Origin: Tridacna crocea
Lineage: Eukaryota; Mollusca; Bivalvia; Cardiida; Cardiidae
Length of the DNA: 64,000 nucleotides
NCBI GenBank assembly: GCA_943736015.1
Contig: OX031069.1
Coordinates: 24,743,235-24,807,234 of the forward strand
Direction of reading: 5' to 3'
Part shown: piece after piece, positions 22,152-31,500 of the stretch
Layout of the letters: each line of letters begins with the position of its first letter
Position numbering within the stretch: the first letter of the stretch is position 1
The notes under the pieces: generated by a model
Databases searched by the model: none
What the model was told of the DNA's origin: nothing
The model's input: only the letters and a program-made list of their open reading frames with translations
Translations under genes and position numbers: made by a program

Positions 22152-22355
22152 TTAACCCTTTCCCAAACAACAAACTTTTGGACTATAAAATTCAACTCTT
22201 GCTGAAAAGATGATTTCTGTCTATGATAGGGTAGAAAACATTGTGGGAAAAGGAGAAAATGCTGGTTACCAGCATTTTCTCCTTTTCCCACAATGTTTTC
22301 AAAAGGCTACTATTCTAGACCCATAAAAACCAGGGATTGTTTGGGAAAGGGTTAA
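22152..22355. mobile_element. TTAA hairpin MITE nested in another element
   Basis: Intact TTAA ends and a perfect 49-bp stem-tip region, lying within module 21828-22391. It is therefore younger than that module. Confidence 0.88.
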
Positions 22356-22746
22356 AAAATGTTTGAATGGTAAAACTTTGCAGTATAATAAACTCTTTGT
22401 ACAGTCTGGTCGCTGGGGACTTGGAAACTGTGAACAAATTTCCAAGTCCCCTGCATCCTGACCCTACAACTAAACTTGTTCATATGCCAAACTTGCAGCC
22501 ATACCTTAGGTAAAGTAATGTTGTACTTTCTACTATAGTCATGATAAATTGTCTTTGAATATCACTGCATTGTGTTTGGGTTCTTCTATCTACTAGCCAA
22601 TATTCTTCACATTTTTTCCCTTCACACGGTTTTCTACTATTTCAAAGACGAATACCATCAATTAGGTCACATTTTCATTGCTTTCTGCAAATGCTTTCAC
22701 TTTGGATTGGCCTCCATTTCTGTTGTTTGATATTATTCGGTAAAGA

Positions 22747-22980
22747 TTAAATCCATTACCAAACATTCCCAACTTTGGATGACCTTGAGAAAGAAGCTTT
22801 TAGAAAACATTGTGGGAATTTGAAGGAGAAAATGCTGGTAACCAACATTTTCTTCTTTTCCCACAAGGTTTTTTACTCTTCACAAAATAAACTTCAAATT
22901 CTCAGTCATTGTCATTTTGTCATCTGCAAATGCTTTTGATTTGGACTAGCCTAAAATATTATCGTTTGGTAATGAGTTAA
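22747..22980. mobile_element. TTAA hairpin MITE
   Basis: TTAA-bounded; a small insertion (atttga) disrupts one stem arm. A right-half fragment of another copy lies just before it at about 22600-22735. Confidence 0.8.
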
Positions 22981-23099
22981 ATGACAAAAGTTTTTTGTAC
23001 CCATGCTGAAAGCATCTAGAGATGACAAATGTAGTTAAATTGATTTGTGATGTCTTTAAAAAAGTAGACAAAATTGCCGCAAAAAGAAAAAAATACTTT

Positions 23100-23240
23100 T
23101 TGATTACAATTCAACCCTTTATCACACCATCTAGAATGCTGACCCTTTCCAAAACCATTCCAAGTTTTAACACCCTTGAGAAGGAAGAGGTCTGAATACA
23201 TTGTGGCACAAGGAGAAAATGCTGGTAACATAAAAAATGA
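23100..23240. mobile_element. TTAA hairpin MITE, left half only
   Basis: Reads into ggagaaaatgctggtaac and stops there at about 23229. Confidence 0.5.
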
Positions 23241-23287
23241 TTATAGACAAAATCATCAATCTTCAGACTGTTGAATTGATTAACTTT

Positions 23288-23500
23288 TCACTAGATGACA
23301 ATATCTTAGACTTATCCAAATTGAAAGCATTTGCAGACATCATACTCAATGCAACACAATTATGTGGACTTGTCCCTGAAAGGATGAAAAACATTGCATG
23401 AAAAGGAGAAAATAATGTTCTCCAGCATTTTTTTCTTTTTTTAAAATTACTTTTTGAAAAGACAGTTTCTTCAGGTCAGTAAATGTGGTACATTCTTGTA
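23288..23500. mobile_element. TTAA hairpin MITE, degraded
   Basis: Left arm gacaatatcttagacttatc and gcatttgcagacatc are recognisable; the stem is broken (aataatgttctccagcattt). Confidence 0.55.
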
Positions 23501-23509
23501 ACCTGTTGA

Positions 23510-23815
23510 CTGAACTTTTCATCTGATGGTGAAAAACCAAAACATCGTAGTTTGAAAGTTGTGACCATCTGCACATCAATTAGATGGAAACAGGTCAACA
23601 ATAGTAAAGGTCAGTTTAAGCTAATAGCTCAAAAATGATTGTAAAACAAGATAGAATAACCACCTTTTGTACAGAAAATACAGAAAATATCATAAAAGCG
23701 AAAAGTGTCAACTCTGGTCAGATTGCGCAATCGCGCAGTCTGACCAGGGTTGATATTTTTTGCAGTTCCCAGATGGTCCTTTTTCGTGTGACAGGTCACA
23801 ATTTCTTTTGCATGA
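23510..23815. repeat. Interspersed palindrome-bearing repeat, copy 1 of 3
   Basis: It contains aatagtaaaggtcagtttaa, a stem ctctggtcagattgcgca / gcgcagtctgaccaggg and then agatggtcctttttcgtgtg. Matching copies lie at 40600-40860 (opposite strand) and 49015-49295. Confidence 0.65.
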
Positions 23816-24086
23816 AAAATGCCACCATATCTGAAAGTGAAAATCCAAGATCAGACATACATTCTGTGCAGGGGCTTTGGGATAGGTATTCGACATTGCT
23901 GAGGACATTTGAGGGAAAAAGAAAAAGTGTTTTTTTGCAGAATGTTCCCTTTCTTTCTTCAATTTTTTCAAAGCCATGCTTCTTTTGATTAATAAAACAC
24001 AAGACTTTGCTAGAAGGTTTACAAACAGAATGATTGATATAGTAGAATAGCAAAGATATTACATGTATAAAGAAGTCAATATCAAA

Positions 24087-24240
24087 TTAACTCTTACCAA
24101 AGACAAAATTTGGGCTAGTCCAAATTGAAAACATTTGCAGACGACAAAATAAATGCGACTCAAAAATTGAAATTTGATCTTGGATCAAAGCTTTCTTGCA
24201 CTGGGTTGTTAAAAGTCAGAATTGTGTGGTAAAGAGTTAA
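24087..24240. mobile_element. TTAA hairpin MITE, internally deleted
   Basis: Both TTAA ends are present; the central hairpin is missing. It shares its right TTAA with the next copy. Confidence 0.75.
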
Positions 24241-24446
24241 CCCATTACTACACAATCCCTACTTTTGACTCCCCTGAGAAAGAAGCCTGTAGAAAACATT
24301 GTGGTAAAAGGAGAAAATGCTGGTAACCACAATGTTTTCTACCCTTCGTAAAACAAATTTAAAATTTTCTGTCACCTCAATTTTGTTGTCTGCGAATGCT
24401 TTCAATTTGGACCAGTCTAAAATATTGTCGTTTGGTGGTGAGTGAA
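24237..24446. mobile_element. TTAA hairpin MITE, back-to-back with the previous copy
   Basis: One arm of the stem is lost: after gctggtaacc it goes straight to acaatgttttctaccctt. Confidence 0.75.
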
Positions 24447-24602
24447 ATAACCAGTCAGTCTCATATGCAATTCAGTTCAACATTAATTTGAAGTTTCCAG
24501 GTAGCTCTGTACCACAAGTAGACCTCAACCGTGCAACTATTTCTCTGGGCTGTAAAGAAAAAAAGGGAGAAGAATTGAGAAATAAAATTCCTGTGCTTTT
24601 CT

Positions 24603-25026
24603 GTGCATGCATCTTCACGAGCCAAGGTTACGATCACTATGTGGATCTTACCTTTGCTGATCGAGCCCGATTTCGAGATTCCTGCGATGCGCCTTCTATT
24701 GGATGCTGGTTATTAAACCCCTTTACATCATATTTCTAAAAGCCAATGAAATATCATTTTACAAACCACTTACGAATACACATGAAGTGATGAGCAGACA
24801 CCCATGTGGGTTTCCATGTTTACCTTCTATTTGAAAGGTATCGACCTTAATCTTATTCTATTTTTATCAAAGATGAAATGCTATGAGCAATTTCATTCAT
24901 TGCACTTAGAGCTGGCTGCATTCAATGAAAAAGCTTATCGGGGGAATGTAAAAATCAAGCTCGATCCACCAAAGGTAGAGTAGTGTAGTGAATCTTCAGC
25001 CTTGGCTTGCAAAGATGCTGTGCATG
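24603..25026 (+). mobile_element. DNA element with GCATCTTCGCGACCCAAGG-type inverted ends, shorter copy
   Basis: It begins tgcatgcatcttcacgagcc and ends ttggcttgcaaagatgctgt, roughly inverted. The inside matches, in opposite orientation, the longer copy at 29156-29714 (shared: ggttacgatcacta, gcccgatttcgagattcctg, atgaaatgctatgagc). No transposase is recognisable. Confidence 0.65.
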
Positions 25027-25350
25027 TTACTCTTTACCAAGCAATATTTAAACTCATCCAAATTGAAAACATTTGCAGAAAACAATGTAAAATATGGCTG
25101 AAATAATAGATGCTGTCTTTCAAAATGTTATGAAATTTTAACCAAGTTGTATTTCCAAGTGACCTAAAAACTAAGGATCCTTTGGTTATGCCATGTTTGA
25201 CAGCATTTCAATTGTCATGCTTTGAGTAAAATCCATCCTTGTTTCTCCAGAGACCTGACCAAGCCAAGTAGCCCAGGCATGACAAAACAGGGTTGCTGAT
25301 GATGTCATAAAAATGGTGTTACTGGGTGCAAAACTCTAGCATCTATATTT
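25027..25350. other. Intergenic or TERT 3' region, mostly unassigned
   Basis: It holds a left-end MITE fragment (25031-25110). On the - strand, 25186-25254 is one of two weak in-phase candidates for the last TERT exon. Confidence 0.35.
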
Positions 25351-25584
25351 TACTCTTTATCACACAATCCCGACCTTTAGTGACCCTGAGAAAAAAAAAA
25401 AAAAAAAACAGAAAACATTGTAGGAAAAGTAGAAAATGCTGGTGACCAGCATTTTCTCCTTTTCACACAAAGTTTTCTACCCTGCTGGAAACAAATTTCA
25501 ATTTTTGAGTTACATTTATTTTGTTGTCTGCAAGTGCTTTCAATTTGGACCAGTCTAAAACTTTGTTGTTTGGTAAAGAGTTAA
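25351..25584. mobile_element. TTAA hairpin MITE
   Basis: A run of about 17 A interrupts the left half. The stem tip is CTGGTGACCAG, compensated on both arms. The right TTAA is shared with the next copy. Confidence 0.8.
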
Positions 25585-25775
25585 CTCATTACCAAACAAC
25601 AATATTTTAGGCTTTTCCTAATCGAAAGAATTTGCAGACGACAAAATAGAAGTGACTGAAAATTTTAAATTTGGTGTGTAAAGCTGGTTACCAGCATTTT
25701 CTCCTTTTTCAAAAATGTTTTCTAAATGCTTCTTTCTCAGGGTCGTCAAAAGTAGGGACTGTGTGTTAATGGGTC
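25581..25775. mobile_element. TTAA hairpin MITE, one stem arm deleted
   Basis: Left end TTAACTCATTACCAAACAAC; the left stem arm is gone (taaagctggttaccagcatt). Confidence 0.75.
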
Positions 25776-26139
25776 AAACACCAAAGTTACACTTTGTCAC
25801 TTTGTGTACATAAAAATTTCTTTGAGCTTGCAGAAAATGAAATTTTGCAGCATTTAAAATATTTTTAGATAATTGCAAACAATCTAAATGGGCTCTTTTA
25901 CAGATTATCTTTCAGCAATAATTTCCTAAAAAATATTAGACAATGACTTAATCTTGTCCCTTTACCAATCTGAATCAAGAAAACTTTGAGCCATGCCCTA
26001 TGCAAAGGGCAAAACTCAAATATCAAAACTACTTTGGAAAAGTAGAAAACATTGTGGGAAAAGGAGACAAGAGGGCCATGATGGCCCTGAAATCGCTCAC
26101 CTGAGTTTATTGACCAAACATGCACCATCTAGTTTCCCA

Positions 26140-28145
26140 GTGACCTAGTTTTTTATCAGACATTACCCATCATCAAACACTTTTGAGATATCAATAAGAC
26201 AAACATTCTGGCCAAGTTTCATGAGTATTGAACTGAAAATGTGGCCTCTACAGTGTACAAAAGTTTTTTCTAAGATTTCATCAAGTGACCTAGTTTTGGA
26301 CCCGACAAATACCCATTATCAAACTCTTTTGAGACATCACCAAAACAAACATTCTGACCAAGTCTGAAGAGTATCAGGCAGAAAATGTAGCCTCTGGAGT
26401 GTACACAAGGTTTTTCTAATATTTGACCCATTGACCTAGTTTTTGACTCCACATGACCCATTTTCAAACTCATTCAAGGTATCACCAGGACAAATATTAT
26501 GAACAAGTTTTAGGAGTATCAGACTGAAAATGTGTCCTCCAGAGCATACAAAAGGTGTTTATAACATTTGACCTATTGACCCAGTTTTTGACCCAACATG
26601 ACCCATTTTAAAACTCATCCAAGATATTATAAAGGCAAACATTCTGACTAATTTTCAAGAGTGTTGGACTGAAAATGTGGCACCAAGAGCATATACACGG
26701 TTTTTCTAAGATTTGACCTGGTGACCTAGTTTTTAACCCCCAATGACCCATTTTCAAACCTGTCTGAGATATCATCAAGACAAACATTCTGACCAACTTA
26801 CAAAAGTTTCGGACTGAAAATGTGGCCTCTAGAGCCTACAAAAGGTTTTTCTAACATTTGACCTAGTGACCTAGTTTTTGACCCCACATAACCCATTTTC
26901 GTTCTTGTCCGAGATATCATCCAGGCAAACATCCTGATCAACTTTCATGAGTATCAAACTGAAAATGTGGCCTCTAGACCGTACAAAAGGATTTTCTAAG
27001 ATTTGACCTAGTGACCTAGTTTTTGACCCCACGTGACCCATTTTCGAACTCGTCTGAGATATCAGCCAGACAAACATCCTGACCAACTTTCATGAGTATC
27101 CAACTGAAAATGTGGCCTCTAGAGTGTACAAAAGGTTTTTCTAAGATTTGACCAAGTGACCTAGTTTTTGACCCCACGTAACCCATTTTCAAACTCGTCC
27201 GAGGTATCATCCAGACAAACATCCTGATCAACTTTCATGAGTATCCGACTGAAATTGTGGCCTCTAGAGCGTACAGAAGGTTTTTCTAAGATTTGACCTG
27301 GTGACCTAGTTTTTGACCCCACGTGACCCACTTTCGAACTCATCCGAGATATCATCCAGACAAACATTCTGATCATTTTTCATGAGTATCCGACTGAAAA
27401 TGTGGCCTCTAGAGCGTACACAAGGTTTTTCTAAGATTTGACCTGGTGACCTAGTTTTTGACCCCACGTAACCCACTTTCGAAATCGTCCGAGATATCAT
27501 CCAGACAAACATCCTGACCAATTTTCATGAGTATCCGACTGAAAATGTGGCCTCTAGAGCGTACACAAGGTTTTTCTAAGATTTGACCTGGTGACCTAGT
27601 TTTTGACCCCACGTGACCCATTTTCGAACTCGTCCGAGATATCATCGAGACAAACATCCTGACCAACTTTCATGAGTATCCGACTGAAAATGCGGCCTCT
27701 AGAGCATACACAATGTTTTTCTAAGATTTGACCTGGTGACCTAGTTTTTGACCCCACGTGACCCATTTTCAAACTCGTCCGAGATATCATCGAGACAAAT
27801 ATCTTGACCAACTTTCATGAGTATCCGACTCAAAATGCGGCCTCTAGAGCATACACAAGGTTTTTCTAAGATTTGACCTAGTGACCTAGTTTTTAATCCC
27901 ACGTGACCCATTTTCGAACTCGTCCGAGATATCATCGAGACAAACATCCTGACCAACTTTCATGAGTATCCAACTCAAAATGTGGCCTCTAGAGCGTACA
28001 CAAGGTTTTTCTAAGATTTGACCTAGTGACCTAGTTTTTGACCCCACATGACCCATTTTCGAACTCGTCCGAGATTTCATCGAGACAAACATCCTGACCA
28101 ACTTTCATGAGTATCCGACCAAAACTGTGGCCTCTAGAGCGTACA
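26140..28145. repeat. 145-bp tandem array, 14 units
   Basis: The anchor gacctagtttttgac recurs every 145 bp from about 26144 to 28029. Units near the right end are almost identical; those at the left are more diverged. A regular ladder of 71-residue minus-strand frames is a by-product of the 145-bp period. Confidence 0.9.
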
Positions 28146-28206
28146 CAAGGTAAAAAGTTGACGACGGACGACGCACGACGGACAACGGACGACGCACGAC
28201 GGACAC
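28146..28206. repeat. ACGGACGACGCACGACGG microsatellite
   Basis: Short GACGGACGACGCACGAC-type repeats between the 145-bp array and the element's 3' end, the usual position in pearl elements. Confidence 0.75.
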
Positions 28207-28394
28207 AGCACGATCACAATAGCTCACCATGAGCACTTCATGATCAGGTGAGCTAAAAATGCTGGTAACCACAGCATTTTCAGAAAGCTTCTCCCTCAAG
28301 GTTGTGAAAGCCAGGGATTGTTTGGTAAAGGGTTAATTTACCATCCGCTACTTCTTTCAACACAGATGAGTCTGTAATGTTGTTGCTTGGTAAA

Positions 28395-28465
28395 GTATCA
28401 CCGAATGATTGATAGAATGGTGTTTTACCCCAATTTCAACATTATTTCAATCATATTACAACAAC
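28395..28465. repeat. SINE body fragment (ATTGATNGAATGGTGTTTT)
   Basis: gattgatagaatggtgtttt followed by atttcaacattatttcaatc matches 13747-13795 and 56145-56205. It lies 28 bp from the TERT exon at 28493. Confidence 0.55.
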
Positions 28466-28492
28466 AATCGTATCAAAATAAACTCAACTTAC

Positions 28493-28598
28493 CATCTTTA
28501 TTTCCGATTTTTTGCACCATTTCTGCAAGGATTTCAGCATGACACTGTACTGAGCTTTGTGCTGGTTCAGAGTGATGATGAATGCATGAAGACACAAC
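28493..28598 (-). CDS. TERT: TERT exon: near the C-terminus
   Basis: The acceptor is cttaaag and the donor gtaagt. The first base completes the Trp codon, giving W-LCLHAFIITLNQHKAQYSV, then MLKSLQKWCKKSEIKM. It corresponds to human [22 protein letters not shown]. The exon ends at phase 0, so a further short exon is expected at lower coordinates. Confidence 0.92.
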
Positions 28599-31500
28599 CT
28601 TTAAGATGAAAAGCCCTTTTTAATTTCTTTACGCAACATTTTTATGCATTACCTTTAGCCAGCGTTTTGTCTTGCTGTAGGTCATGTTTGAAAACAGGAG
28701 CTTCGCAGAGCGTTTCATATATGCCCAAAGGGGCTTGTCAGTGAAATGGTTTAACCCTTTCCCAAGCACAAAATTTTAGACTGAGTCCAAAATGAAAGCA
28801 GTTGCAAACGATATAATAAATGTAACTCAAAAATTGAAATTAGTTTCCAGCAGGGTAGAAAACATTGTGGGAAAAGGAGAAAATGCTGGTTACCAGCATT
28901 TTCTCCTTTTCCCACAATGTTTTTAAAAGGCTTCTATTTCAGGGCCGCAATAACCAGGGATTGTTTGGTAAAGGATTAATATCAAGTACACTTACAGAGA
29001 TAAAAATTTTATGAGTCACATGCACAACTACACATCATAGAGATTCATTGTGGTAAGTTTCAACCTATTCCAATGAAAACTGTAGGAGGAGTTGCAAACG
29101 CTTAGAAATTGCTGGAGGACAGGCAGACGGTTAGATTGATGGACGGACAACCGGGGCCACATCTTTACAAGCCAATAGTTACAATCTACTACGCTACTTT
29201 ACCCTTGGCGGATTGAGCTTGATTTTGACAACCATCCGATACGCATTTTCATTGGTTGCAGCTAGCTCTAACTGCATCAAATCAAATCGCTCATAGCATT
29301 TCATCTTTGATAAAAATAGAACAGGGTCGAGATAAAAATAGAAGGTAAACATGAATACCTCCGTAGATGTGTGCAGGATCTTTAATGATTTATTACCGAA
29401 GAAAACATAGACAAACAATATTTACATAAAGTTTCAATGTGACCAATCAGTTATCAGATGTTTTAGGCTTTATCCTAGCACCTGACCATGGAATGTCAAA
29501 GTATGTTCATGGTTATTGCTTCACGTTGAATTATTGTATTCGTAAGCGGCTTGTAAAATGACATTTCATTGGTTATAAGAAATATGATGTAAAGGGAGAT
29601 AATAAGCAGCATCCAACAGGGGGCTTGTCGCAGGAATCTCGAAATCGGGCTCAACCAAGCAAGGTAAGATCCGTGTAGTGATCGTAACCTTGGGTCGCGA
29701 AGATGCCGGGGCCGTAACATAATACAACTATGAGGTAGAAAAAGAATTTGCACACTATGAATAACTTCTCTTTTTGTGTTAATGTTTTAAATGTATTAAT
29801 GTATTAACCCTTTACCTCACAATCCCCTGTTTTAATAACATTTATAAAATAGACTTTTGGAAACATTTTGGGAATAGGAGAACATGCTAGAAACCAGCAT
29901 TTTCTTCATTTCCCATTTTATTTTCTACCTTGTTACAGACAAATCCTATTATCTGCTCCTATTTTGATTATGTTGACTGCAAATGCTTTTAATTCTTTTC
30001 CACACAATCCTGACTTTTAATGACCCTGAGAAAGAAGCCTTTTGAAAACACTGTGAGAAAAGGAGAAAATTCTGGTAACCAGCATTTTCTTCTTTTACCA
30101 AGATGTTTTCTACCCTTCCCCAACCAAGTTTCAATTTTTCAGTCACATTTATTTTGTTGTCTGCAAATGCTTTCAATTTGGACCGCTCTAAAATTAACTT
30201 GTGTGGTAATGAGTAAATTTTGCAATTTTCAAACATTTGTTGAGTGGTAAAGGAATAAACTATAATTCCTTATTTGACTATTCAAACCTAACCCCTTATC
30301 AAACAATATCTGGGTTTAATGACCCTGAGAAAGAAGGCTTCTGAAATCATTGTGGGAAAAGGACAAAAATGCTTGTAACAGCATTTTATCATTTTCACAC
30401 AAAGGTTTCTACTTTTCCAAAATCAAGTTTCAAGTTCTGAGTCAAGTTTATTAAATTTTGTCATTGAAAATGTTTTTAATTTGGACAGGTCTAAAATTTC
30501 GTCATTTAGTAAGAGGTTGAAGAGATCCTACATGAGGCAATGGTAGTTCCAAAGGCTGACCAGCTCATAGAACAAAGAACCTATGCAGTGAAAGGCAAAG
30601 CAAGAACCTATGGTATGATACAAAAACCAAGAACCTATGGTGTGAGAGTCAAACCAAAAACCTATGGTCTGAGTGGCAAACCAAGAACCTATGGTATGAA
30701 AGGCAAACCAAGAACCTATGGTGTCAGAGGCAATCCAAGAACCTATGGTGTGAATGGCAAACCAAGAACCTATGGTGTGAGAGGCAAACCAAGAACCTAT
30801 GGTATGAAAGGTAATCATAGAACCAAGCATGTGAGAGGCAATCCAAGAACCTATGGTGTGAGAGGTAAGCCAAGAACATATGGTGTGAGAGGTAATAAAA
30901 GAACCAAGGATGTGAGAGGTAATGCAAGAACCTACGGTGTGAGAGGCAAACCAAGAACCTATGTTGTGAGAGGTAATCAAAGAACCAAGGATGTGAGAGG
31001 CAATCCAAGAACCTATGGTGTGAGAGGCAGACCAAGAACCTATGGTATGAAAGGTTATCAAAGAACCAAGAGTGTGAGAGGCAAACCAAGAACATAATGG
31101 TGTGAGAGGCAGACCAAGAACCTATGGTATGAAAGGTAATCAAAGAACCAAGAATGTGAGAGGCAATCCAAGAACCTATGGTGTGAGGGGCAAACCAAGA
31201 ACATATGGTGTGAGAGGTAATCAAAGAACCAAGGATGTGAGAGGCAATGCAAGAACCTATGGTGTGAGCGACAAACCAAGAACCAGTGGTGTGAGAGGCA
31301 AACCAAGATCATATAATGTGTGAGGCAAACAAGGAACATATTGTATGAGAGGTAAACCCAGAACATATGGTGTGTGAGGCAACCCAAGAACCTATGATGT
31401 GAGAGGCAAACTAAGATCATATAGTGTGTGAGGCAAACCAAGAACATTATGGTGTGAGAGGCAATCCAAGAACCTGTGGTGTGAGAGGCTATCCAAAAAC

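Larger units (their letters stand above)
21248..22480. mobile_element. Composite of ATACTGCAAAG modules and GTCAGGTGGCAG hairpins
   Basis: Order seen: degraded module 21248-21505, hairpin 21512-21820, module 21828-22391, short hairpin 22399-22480. Modules begin attatactgcaaagaaattt and end ttgcagtataata, inverted ends. Hairpins have arms tcaggtggcaggggacttgg / ccaagtcccctgccacctga. A TTAA MITE (22152-22355) sits inside the second module. The same module-plus-hairpin pair recurs at 58744-59287. Confidence 0.7.
26069..28257 (+). mobile_element. Pearl-like (non-autonomous Helentron-type) element with fourteen 145-bp units
   Basis: It starts caagagggccatgatggccc followed by tgaaatcgctcacctgag and ends caatagctcaccatgagcac then tcaggtgagctaaaa. 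A hairpin (gggccatgatggccc) at the 5' end, subterminal inverted GCTCACCTGA/TCAGGTGAGC, a tandem core and a GACGGACGACGCACGACGG-type microsatellite before the 3' end match the layout known for oyster pearl elements and related Helitron derivatives. No Rep/helicase gene is present. Confidence 0.75.
26000..28336. mobile_element. TTAA hairpin MITE split by a pearl-like insertion
   Basis: The left half ends ...cattgtgggaaaaggaga at about 26068; the right half resumes atgctggtaaccacagcatt at 28258 and ends ggtaaagggttaa at 28336. The pearl-like element lies between. Confidence 0.7.

Noticed and set aside
24488-24739. 83-residue + strand frame as a gene
   Set aside because: Most of it lies in the repeated element also found in reverse at 29156-29714, and the two copies do not conserve one reading frame.
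25898-25969. Annotating this as the definite last TERT exon
   Set aside because: Phase and length fit, but the peptide lacks the conserved TERT C-terminus and the start overlaps decayed MITE sequence.
26270-28101. Ladder of 71-residue - strand frames every 145 bp
   Set aside because: They are the 145-bp tandem unit translated repeatedly across its own period, with no start context or conservation pattern.
30540-31097. 185-residue + strand frame (and 177 residues on the - strand) as a repeat-protein gene
   Set aside because: Both are readings of the 27-bp minisatellite. A repeat length divisible by three keeps frames open, and no splice or promoter context supports a gene.
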